From Bacteroidota bacterium (lineage in GTDB: Bacteria; Bacteroidota; Bacteroidia; Flavobacteriales_F; PHOS-HE28): 13,144 bases of DNA. The stretch lies in assembly GCA_023430945.1 (NCBI GenBank), contig JAEYYE010000405.1, forward strand, positions 1 through 13,144, read 5' to 3'. A program made the translations under genes and the position numbers. The notes beneath the pieces are model-generated. The model was given only the letters and a program-made list of their open reading frames with translations, had not been told where the DNA came from and did not search any database. The stretch's first letter is position 1, and every line of letters starts with the position of its first letter. Shown here piece after piece: positions 1-7,067 of this stretch.

Positions 1-456
1 ACGGTGAACGATCTGCCTGAAGTAAGCGCCGGAACCTACGGTCCTGTTTGCGTGGATGCTGCTGCGATCGCACTGGCAGGTTCACCTGCAGGCGGTACCT
101 GGAGCGGAACAGGTGTGAGCGGTAACCAGATCGATGGTTTCACTTTCGATCCATCGGCCGGAACGCAGATCCTCACCTACACCTACGCTGATGGCAACAA
201 CTGCGAAAGCAGTGACCAGGTCACCATTACGGTGAACGATCTGCCTGAAGTAAGCGCCGGAACCTACGGTCCTGTTTGCGTGGATGCTGCTGACATCGCA
301 CTGGCAGGTTCGCCTGCAGGCGGTACCTGGAGCGGAACAGGTGTGATCGGGAACCAGATCGATGGCTTCACATTCGATCCTTCGGCTGGTACACAGATCC
401 TTACCTACACTTATGCTGATGGCAACAACTGCGAAAGCAGTGACCAGATCAACATC
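1..456 (+). repeat. Two tandem 228-bp Ig-like coding repeats
   Basis: Units run 1-228 and 229-456. The first 64 bp of the two units are identical and the next ~50 bp differ at very few positions. The stretch from about 118 to 190 of the unit then carries many, mostly synonymous, differences. A stretch around the DGNNCESSDQ codons is identical again. The array touches the left edge and probably continues beyond it. Confidence 0.9.
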
Positions 457-1560
457 ACTGTTGACGAACTGCCAAGTGCAGCGAATGCCGGAGCCGATCA
501 ATTGCTCTGCAGTGACAGCTTCACTCTCGCCGGTAATGAACCAACGATCGGAGTTGGCACCTGGACGATCTTGAGCGGCACTGGCAGCATTACCGATCCA
601 TCACAGCATAACACCACGATCACCGGTGTGATCGGAACAGTCGAATTGGAATGGACCATCAGCAACGGCACATGTTCAAGCTCGGACGTGGTAAGTCTCA
701 CCGCCACCAGCGTGGGAACAAGTTGCGACGATGGTGACCCGGCCACCACGAATGACACCTATGACAGTAATTGCATGTGTACCGGAACGTATTTCGTCGA
801 GGTGGCTCCAACCGCCTTGCTCGATGGTCCGTACAGCACTTCAACTGGCTTGATGGGTGATAATCTGAGAAGCCAGGGGCTCATTCCTGCGGCACATCCA
901 TTCAATAGCACACCGTTCAACCATAGCGGTCCTGAAACAGTGGCACCGATGCTGCTCTCTGTGAGCGGGCAGAATGCCATTGTGGATTGGGTACTTGTTG
1001 AATTGCGCGATAAAGTGGTTCCATCAGTGATCGTGGCACAACGCGCAGCTCTTATCCAACGAGATGGTGACATCGTTGATACCGATGGCGTAAGTCCTGT
1101 CCGATTCATGAACCTCATGAGCAATGATTACCATGTGGCGATCCGCCATAGGAATCATCTGGGCGTGATGACCGCTGCTACGATCGAGTTGGATCATCTA
1201 GCTGAGATCGTTGACTTCACCGACGTGAACTTCCCGAACTACGGCACCAATCCAACGAACGCCATGAACGCCCAAAAGGTCCGTGGAGACCTGCCGCAAG
1301 ATCAGGTTCGTGTGATGTGGGGAGGCAACGTGGTACGCGACAATGCGGTGCGATATGCCGGTGCTAGCAATGATCGCGATCCGATCCTTGTGGCAGTAGG
1401 CGGGCTCGTACCCACGGCTGTGATCTCCAACGCATATCACCAAGCGGATGTGACCATGGATGCGCTGATCAAGTACACCGGCTCGGGCAATGATCGCGAT
1501 CCGATCCTGCTGAACATCGGTGGCAACGTGATCGGCCAACGTATCCAGCAACTTCCCTGA
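1..1560 (+). CDS. Secreted multidomain surface protein (adhesin-like), 5' end outside the window
   Basis: The frame is open from base 1, so the true start and any signal peptide lie outside; the GTG at base 4 is not a credible start. In the 519 visible residues I see two 76-aa Ig-like repeats with the Bacteroidota motif GGTWSGTGV...FDPSAG...YTYADGNNC (about 1-152). A PKD-like domain follows (about 156-240; AGADQLLC, GTWTILSGTGS, WTISNGTC). Next comes a four-Cys linker (CDDGDP...NCMC), then the C-terminal module from about residue 266 to the end (VDWVLVELRD, AALIQRDGDIVDTDG, RHRNHLGVM, NDRDPIL twice, final QQLP). A role as an extracellular adhesin or matrix protein is inferred from architecture only; no catalytic motif is visible. 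It is followed by a strong hairpin and by a second gene with the same C-terminus. The reading frame is certain; the function is not. Confidence 0.85.
   Translation, partial: TVNDLPEVSAGTYGPVCVDAAAIALAGSPAGGTWSGTGVSGNQIDGFTFDPSAGTQILTYTYADGNNCESSDQVTITVNDLPEVSAGTYGPVCVDAADIALAGSPAGGTWSGTGVIGNQIDGFTFDPSAGTQILTYTYADGNNCESSDQINITVDELPSAANAGADQLLCSDSFTLAGNEPTIGVGTWTILSGTGSITDPSQHNTTITGVIGTVELEWTISNGTCSSSDVVSLTATSVGTSCDDGDPATTNDTYDSNCMCTGTYFVEVAPTALLDGPYSTSTGLMGDNLRSQGLIPAAHPFNSTPFNHSGPETVAPMLLSVSGQNAIVDWVLVELRDKVVPSVIVAQRAALIQRDGDIVDTDGVSPVRFMNLMSNDYHVAIRHRNHLGVMTAATIELDHLAEIVDFTDVNFPNYGTNPTNAMNAQKVRGDLPQDQVRVMWGGNVVRDNAVRYAGASNDRDPILVAVGGLVPTAVISNAYHQADVTMDALIKYTGSGNDRDPILLNIGGNVIGQRIQQLP
796..1557 (+). 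repeat. C-terminal module, copy 1 (in the first surface protein)
   Basis: This segment of ~254 codons runs from VEVAPTALLDGPYS to the stop. Landmarks are LMGDNLRSQGLIP, HPFNSTPFNHSGPE, AIVDWVLVELRD, AALIQRDGDIVDTDG and RHRNHLGVMT. It closes with two ~40-aa subrepeats starting near 1324 and 1444, each containing NDRDPIL. A 22-bp sequence over this motif is identical at 1367-1388 and 1487-1508. Confidence 0.85.
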
Positions 1561-1573
1561 TAAGATCGATGTT

Positions 1574-1613
1574 CCCCCGGTACCAGGTGCAAATGAGCCC
1601 TGGTACCGGCGGG
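1574..1613 (+). terminator. Strong GC-rich hairpin after the first surface-protein gene (candidate terminator)
   Basis: An 11-bp perfect inverted repeat (CCGGTACCAGG at 1577-1587, its complement at 1599-1609) has an 11-nt loop. The stem extends by three more G-C pairs (1574-1576 with 1611-1613) across a single bulged C. It starts 14 bp after the stop codon, the usual place for a terminator, but no T-run follows, so it could instead be a processing or mRNA-stabilising hairpin. The rest of the 130-bp spacer (1561-1690) shows no recognisable promoter. Confidence 0.5.
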
Positions 1614-1690
1614 ATGTTGATCCACCACGTTCGGATCATGGAGCACCGGCCCGAAAAGGATGGATCTGATGCTTCGCAAAAACCTGTGAA

Positions 1691-4600
1691 ATGCTGAAAA
1701 GGAAGACCTTCCCTTTGCTGGCGCTGTTGCTGGCCTTTTCTGGAGCCTTGAATGCGCAGCCCTTCGTAAAACTGGGGTTGATCGAACAGCCTGCCGGACA
1801 GATCGAACTGAGGCTCCTCCCGAATGGTGGTTTCTCCGGAGTGGTATCCAGCACGGTGATCACCGTTCGTTGGGCGACCACCCCGGGGATCTCCCTGGAC
1901 GGCGATATGGCCGCATACGTGAACCCCGCCTATAACAGTTCGGTCGGTGGATTGATATATGTGGGCACCGCGACCGATGAAGGTTTTTCCTACGCCACGT
2001 GGGCGACCTTCGGCAATGGCCCGCTGGGATCGACCAATGCATGGCAGGCGAATGTTGAGATCCCATTCTTCAGGGTCCCGATCGTAAATACCAGCGGAAC
2101 TTGTGTGGATTTCGAGGTGATCGATGATCAATTCCAGGCCGAAACCAATCGGTTGTGGTACATCTCCCTCGGCGGCGCTGAACGCAACGATGGTTTCATT
2201 CCAGCGAAACAGATCATCGAACATCATCCTGCTGCCTCCTGCCAGAACATTACAGTTCAATTGACTCCCCAGGGAACTGCAGGTATACTTCCCGATCAGA
2301 TCAGCGCCGGGTTCTTGAATTGCACAGGTGTCGCTCTTTCTCTCGATCAACAGGAATTCAATTGCGATGATCTCGGCACGAATACCGTAACGCTCACTGC
2401 CGATGCCGATGGGGTGATCACCACGTGCAATGCCACCGTCACTGTGATCGATGTGGATACGGATGGTGATAGTGTGAACGATTGCAATGACGCATGTCCT
2501 GAGGATCCTTCAAAATCGATCTCACCAGGTGCCTGCGGTTGCGGTGTGGTCGATGTTGACACCAACAACAACGGCATTTGTGATACGGATGAGACCACGC
2601 CCGATGTGCGGCTCGGGATCGTGGAGAATACCGGTGGCCTGCTTGAATTCCGTTTGATTCCGTTCGAATACTTCGATGGGATCGTATCGAGCACCGTGAT
2701 CACGGTTCGCTGGATCACAACCCCGGGAGTTACGGTCATTGGCGAAAATGCGGCTTATATCAACCCTGCTTACAATGCATCCATCGGGGGATTGAATTTC
2801 GCAGGGATCACTACCGACGGCATCTATTCCTACGCCACCTGGGCCACGATCGGCAATGCTGCGATCGGCACTGCGAATGCTTGGCAGGCGAATACGGAAG
2901 TACCCTTGTTCACCGTGCCATACACCAACACCAGCGCATCTTGTGTGGATCTCATGGTGGTGAACGATACGTTCCAACAGGAGAATTTCATCGCATGGTA
3001 CATCTCGCTCGCCGGCGAAGATCATACCGATGGTTTCATCCCGGGAGAACAGATCGTTAGTGGTTTCCCGGATGTGAGCTGCCAGGATGTAGAGGTAACT
3101 CTTGAAGGTACTGGAAGCATCAGCATAACCCCACAGGAAGTGAACACGAGCTTTTTGGGTTGTGCAGGAATGGCACTTTCACTGGATCAGTCGACCTTCG
3201 ATTGCAATGACCTGGGCGACAATTCCGTAACACTTACGGCGATCGCCAATGGACGCACCACGACCTGTTCGTCAACGATCACTGTGATCTCTCCCGATCC
3301 CGATGGTGATGGCACGAACGATTGCGAGGATCAATGCCCTCTTGATCCATTGAAGACCGTACCCGGCCTTTGCGGTTGTGGCGAAACGGATATTGACACG
3401 AACAACAACGGCATTTGCGATGCGCTCGAATTTCCCCCGAACGTAAAGCTCGGCATGATCGAACAGCCAGCCGGCTCGATCGAATTCGTTCTCCTGCCCG
3501 ATGACGCATTCAATGGGATCGTATCGAATACGTTGGTCACCGTTCGATGGTTGACCACCCCGGGAGTTTCGGTCGATGGAGCAGCAGCTGCTTACGTGGA
3601 GCCAGCGCTTGCCGGACCAATGGGCACTTTGAATTATGGAGGTACCAGTTCTGATGGGATCTATTCCTATGCTACCTGGGCAACGTTCGGGAACAGCAAC
3701 ATCGGTACAGCGAATGCATGGTCCGCTGGACAGGAAGTACCATTCTTCAATGTTCCTATCATCAACACCAGCGGCACTTGTGTGGAATTCGAATTGCTCT
3801 ACGATCAATACCAACTTGATGAGAACATCGGTTGGTACATCTCCCTCTCAGGTGAGGACAAGACCGATGGATTCATCAATGGACAACAGAACATAACGGG
3901 TTATCCCGATGTAACCTGTCAGGATATTTCGGTGACATTGGATGCTGCGAACACTGCTTCGATCGTGGCCAGTGATCTCAATACAAGTTTCAATGGTTGT
4001 CCTGCGGTGGATCTTTCGGTGAGCATCTCGCAATTCGATTGCGACGATCTGGGGTCGAATTCGATCATACTTACGGCGGACGCCAACGGACGGATCACTA
4101 CCTGCAACTCAACGGTCACCGTGATCTCTCTTGATGATGATGGTGATGGTACGGTGAACTGCCTTGATGCCTGCCCGACCGATCCGCTCAAAACAGCGCC
4201 TGGCATCTGCGGTTGCGGTGAACCGGATATCGATACGAACAATAATGGGTTGTGCGACCAGTTCGAAGTTCCACCCTTCGTGAAATTGGGGATCGCGGAG
4301 GCACAGAACGCACAACTTGAACTGATCCTCCTGCCCGATGACTATTTCGATGGGATCGTCTCGAATACACTGATCACCGTTCGATGGATCACCACCACGG
4401 GGGTTACGATCGACGGCGAGAATGCGGCCTTCGTTAATTCCGCACTGATCGGCGCCGTAGGCGGGTTGAACTTCGCAGGGATAACGACCAATGGGATCTA
4501 TTCCTACGCTTCGTGGGCCACTTTCGGGAATGGCAACCTGGGCTCGGCCAATTCTTGGACCGCAGGAATTGAAGTACCATTCTTCCGTGTACCGTACTCC

Positions 4601-7036
4601 AATACGAGCGGGGCATGTGTCACATTTGAAGTCCTTACGGACCAATTCCAGCTTGAGAACAATCAGGCTTGGTACATCTCGCTTTCTGGACAGGATAGAA
4701 CGGATGGATACATCGCCGGCAAGACCGCCGCTACCGGTTTCAGTACGCCGGCTTGTGAAGACATCAGCATATTCCTTGATGCTTCCGGCAATGCATCACT
4801 TGATGTAGCCCAACTCGACCCCACAAGCGCCGCTTATTGCGGAGTTACGTCAGGCATATTGAGTGCAACTGACTTCACATGCCTTGATGTCGGCGAAGTA
4901 CCTGTAACACTCACCCTAAATCATTCAAATGGTCACAGTTCCACGTGTAGTTCGATCGTGACCGTTGAAGATCAGATCCAACCCACAGTGATATGCAATA
5001 ACATCAGCGTGGGTTTGGACCTGGATGGATCTGCAGGCATAACCCCTGAAATGATCGATGATGGCAGCTACGACAATTGCGGTATTGCTGCTCTTACGCT
5101 TGATGTAAGTGAATTTGATTGCACAATGCTCGGAGCCAACGCCGTTATGTTGACCGTGACGGATGTGAATGGGAATGTTTCGTCGTGCAACGCTACGGTG
5201 AGTGTTGAAGACAACATGGCCCCGGTTCCAGATCTCGCTTCACTCCCCGATGCCACTGGCGAATGTTCCGTGAGCGTGATCCCACCGACCGCGACCGATA
5301 ACTGCAGCGGAACGATCACCGGCACCACTTCCGATCCGGTGACCTACAGCACGCAAGGCACGTACAGCATCACCTGGAGTTTCGATGATGGCAACGGAAA
5401 CACCTCCACCCAGCTGCAGACCGTGGTGGTGGATGATGTGACCGCACCGGTTCCAGATCTCGCTTCACTCCCCGATGACACTGGCGAGTGTTCCGTGAGC
5501 GTGACAGCACCGACCGCGACCGATAACTGCAGCGGAACGATCACCGGCACCACTTCCGATCCGGTGACCTACAGCACGCAAGGCACCTACAGCATCACCT
5601 GGAGTTTCGATGATGGTAACGGCAACACCTCCACCCAGCTGCAGACCGTGGTGGTGGATGATGTGACCGCACCGGTTCCAGATCTCGCTTCACTCCCCGA
5701 TGCCACTGGCGAATGTTCCGTGAGCGTGACAGCACCGACCGCTACCGATAACTGCAGCGGAACGATCACCGGAACCACTTCCGATCCGGTGACCTACAGC
5801 ACGCAAGGCACCTACAGCATCACCTGGAGCTTCGATGATGGCAACGGAAACACCTCCACCCAGCTGCAGACCGTGGTGGTGGATGATGTGACCGCGCCGG
5901 AATTCACTCTTTGCCCTGGAAATATCAGTGTCATGAACGATCCTGGCAATTGCAATGGTGCCATGGTTTTCTGGTCGGAACCGACCGTTACTGACAATTG
6001 TGATCCATCAGTTTTTGTAACGATGCCTGCATGGAGCTCAGGTGATCAGTTCCCCATTGGGAATACCGCAATTTCCTACCTCGCATCGGATGACCAGGGG
6101 AATGCTGCGACTTGCAGTTTCTCCATCGAAGTGCAATTCCTTGATGCGGACAGTGATGGGATCTGCGATGAATTTGACCAATGCACAGGTGCGGAACCAG
6201 GCACACCCTGTGATGACGGTGATCCACTCACATTGAACGATGTGATCACAAGCACATGTACATGTACCGGGGATCTCGCATATGTGGATCTGGCTTCTAC
6301 CGTGATACTGGACGGCCCGTATACTGAGGATCTCGATCTGATGAATGACGATCTGAGAGCGGCGGGCCTGATTCCCCTTACACATCCATTCGATGCGGGG
6401 CCGTTCTATCATACAGGTGATGAGAGCATCCTTCCGGCGATCCTCTCAACTACAGGACCTGATGCCATCGTTGACTGGATACTCGTGGAACTTCGCGATG
6501 GATCGGATCCGCAGCTGATCGTAAAGAGACGCGCCGCCCTTTTGCAGCGTGATGGTAATGTGGTGGATCTTGATGGATCGAGCGCACTTCGTTTTGATGG
6601 GGTTCTGCCGGATGCTCACTTCGTAGTGATCAGGCACCGGAACCATCTGGGAGTTATGACAGAAGCTCCGGTCGCTCTTTCAAGTGCAGTTGCCATGCTG
6701 GATCTTACCGATCCATTGCAACCGAACCATGGAACAAGTCCCGCGGATGCTGCGAATGCGCAGAAAAGCCGGAATGGCAGGCGTATGCTTTGGTCAGGCA
6801 ATGTGGTGACTGATGGGATGCTGAAATATGCGGGCGCGGATAACGACCGGGACCCCATCCTGAATTCCATCGGTGGACTTATTCCCACCAATACCTTAAC
6901 TATGGTGTACCGAATGGAGGACGTGAACATGGATGGTAAGGTGCAATATGCCGGTTCCGGCAACGATCGCGACCTCATCCTTTTCAATATTGGCGGTGAA
7001 ATACCAACCGCGATACGGACGGAACAACTACCTTGA
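1691..7036 (+). CDS. Giant secreted repeat protein (1781 aa) with shared C-terminal module
   Basis: The start at 1691 gives a textbook signal peptide: KRK, then a Leu/Ala-rich core ending SGALNAQ at residue 23. Order of parts: four ~280-aa units from residues 26, 306, 585 and 864; HYR-like Ig domains near 1020-1178; three near-identical 75-aa HYR-like repeats (1179-1403); one more HYR domain (1404-1484, CPGNISV...DNCDPS); a calcium-linker/four-Cys segment (CDDGDP...CTCTG); and the C-terminal module (1532-1781, ending EQLP). Each of the first three 280-aa units has a ~158-aa beta-rich domain, a ~70-aa HYR-like domain (CQDISV...CDDLG) and a TSP3-like linker. No catalytic signature is visible. 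A role in adhesion, matrix formation or glycan binding at the cell surface is inferred. No T9SS type A tail is recognisable. The gene lies 31 bp before the next one and is probably cotranscribed with it. Confidence 0.92.
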   Translation: MLKRKTFPLLALLLAFSGALNAQPFVKLGLIEQPAGQIELRLLPNGGFSGVVSSTVITVRWATTPGISLDGDMAAYVNPAYNSSVGGLIYVGTATDEGFSYATWATFGNGPLGSTNAWQANVEIPFFRVPIVNTSGTCVDFEVIDDQFQAETNRLWYISLGGAERNDGFIPAKQIIEHHPAASCQNITVQLTPQGTAGILPDQISAGFLNCTGVALSLDQQEFNCDDLGTNTVTLTADADGVITTCNATVTVIDVDTDGDSVNDCNDACPEDPSKSISPGACGCGVVDVDTNNNGICDTDETTPDVRLGIVENTGGLLEFRLIPFEYFDGIVSSTVITVRWITTPGVTVIGENAAYINPAYNASIGGLNFAGITTDGIYSYATWATIGNAAIGTANAWQANTEVPLFTVPYTNTSASCVDLMVVNDTFQQENFIAWYISLAGEDHTDGFIPGEQIVSGFPDVSCQDVEVTLEGTGSISITPQEVNTSFLGCAGMALSLDQSTFDCNDLGDNSVTLTAIANGRTTTCSSTITVISPDPDGDGTNDCEDQCPLDPLKTVPGLCGCGETDIDTNNNGICDALEFPPNVKLGMIEQPAGSIEFVLLPDDAFNGIVSNTLVTVRWLTTPGVSVDGAAAAYVEPALAGPMGTLNYGGTSSDGIYSYATWATFGNSNIGTANAWSAGQEVPFFNVPIINTSGTCVEFELLYDQYQLDENIGWYISLSGEDKTDGFINGQQNITGYPDVTCQDISVTLDAANTASIVASDLNTSFNGCPAVDLSVSISQFDCDDLGSNSIILTADANGRITTCNSTVTVISLDDDGDGTVNCLDACPTDPLKTAPGICGCGEPDIDTNNNGLCDQFEVPPFVKLGIAEAQNAQLELILLPDDYFDGIVSNTLITVRWITTTGVTIDGENAAFVNSALIGAVGGLNFAGITTNGIYSYASWATFGNGNLGSANSWTAGIEVPFFRVPYSNTSGACVTFEVLTDQFQLENNQAWYISLSGQDRTDGYIAGKTAATGFSTPACEDISIFLDASGNASLDVAQLDPTSAAYCGVTSGILSATDFTCLDVGEVPVTLTLNHSNGHSSTCSSIVTVEDQIQPTVICNNISVGLDLDGSAGITPEMIDDGSYDNCGIAALTLDVSEFDCTMLGANAVMLTVTDVNGNVSSCNATVSVEDNMAPVPDLASLPDATGECSVSVIPPTATDNCSGTITGTTSDPVTYSTQGTYSITWSFDDGNGNTSTQLQTVVVDDVTAPVPDLASLPDDTGECSVSVTAPTATDNCSGTITGTTSDPVTYSTQGTYSITWSFDDGNGNTSTQLQTVVVDDVTAPVPDLASLPDATGECSVSVTAPTATDNCSGTITGTTSDPVTYSTQGTYSITWSFDDGNGNTSTQLQTVVVDDVTAPEFTLCPGNISVMNDPGNCNGAMVFWSEPTVTDNCDPSVFVTMPAWSSGDQFPIGNTAISYLASDDQGNAATCSFSIEVQFLDADSDGICDEFDQCTGAEPGTPCDDGDPLTLNDVITSTCTCTGDLAYVDLASTVILDGPYTEDLDLMNDDLRAAGLIPLTHPFDAGPFYHTGDESILPAILSTTGPDAIVDWILVELRDGSDPQLIVKRRAALLQRDGNVVDLDGSSALRFDGVLPDAHFVVIRHRNHLGVMTEAPVALSSAVAMLDLTDPLQPNHGTSPADAANAQKSRNGRRMLWSGNVVTDGMLKYAGADNDRDPILNSIGGLIPTNTLTMVYRMEDVNMDGKVQYAGSGNDRDLILFNIGGEIPTAIRTEQLP
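1766..4972 (+). repeat. Four-fold ~840-bp coding repeat (beta domain + HYR + TSP3-like linker)
   Basis: Units begin at 1766, 2606, 3443 and 4280, spaced 840, 837 and 837 bp. Each opens with a version of VKLGLIEQPAG, continues with SSTVITVRW..TPG, YSYATWATFGN, the AW..G/N.EVPFF.VP motif, TSGTCV.FE and WYISL.G, and then the HYR-like part. Calcium-linker segments with DxDxDGD and DTNNNGICD occupy about 2450-2593, 3296-3430 and 4133-4267. The fourth unit has no such linker and runs straight into further HYR domains. DNA similarity is clear, but much lower than in the 225-bp array downstream, so this is an older duplication. Confidence 0.88.
5225..5899 (+). repeat. Three near-identical 225-bp HYR-like coding repeats
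   Basis: Units are 5225-5449, 5450-5674 and 5675-5899. Each encodes 75 aa running from VPDLASLPD through TATDNCSGTITG and WSFDDGNGNTS to VVVDDVTAP. Only a handful of bases differ between units (for example GATGCC/GATGAC and GTGATCCCA/GTGACAGCA), which points to recent expansion or ongoing gene conversion. Copy number may be unstable in the genome or collapsed in assembly. Confidence 0.95.
6284..7033 (+). repeat. C-terminal module, copy 2 (in the giant repeat protein)
   Basis: The 250 codons run from VDLASTVILDGPYT to the stop. Landmarks matching copy 1 are LMNDDLRAAGLIP, AIVDWILVELRDG, RRAALLQRDGNVVD and RHRNHLGVMTE. The closing subrepeats start near 6797 and 6915; the second contains DVNMDGKVQYAGSGNDRD, the most dockerin-like version in the window. 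Confidence 0.85.
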
Positions 7037-7067
7037 GCCACTTTTCGAAAAATTCGATCCACCACCC

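Noticed and set aside
1..456. CRISPR array or mobile-element repeats
   Set aside because: The repeats are in-frame protein-coding units of 228, 225 and ~840 bp without spacers, transposase genes or terminal inverted repeats.
1324..1557. Standard T9SS type A or B sorting domain at the C-termini
   Set aside because: I see neither the lysine-rich tail nor the usual NG.Y....G motifs; the tails are a different conserved module ending QLP.
1469..2350. Long minus-strand open frame (293 codons) across the start of the giant repeat gene
   Set aside because: It is antisense to a clear signal-peptide-bearing gene and gives no recognisable domain. Similar antisense frames recur over the repeats (for example 3272-3814 and 4109-4645), as expected from shared sequence.
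6933..7067. Upstream extension of the third surface-protein gene
   Set aside because: It would overlap the end of the giant gene and bury the signal peptide; the start at 7068 explains the N-terminus better.
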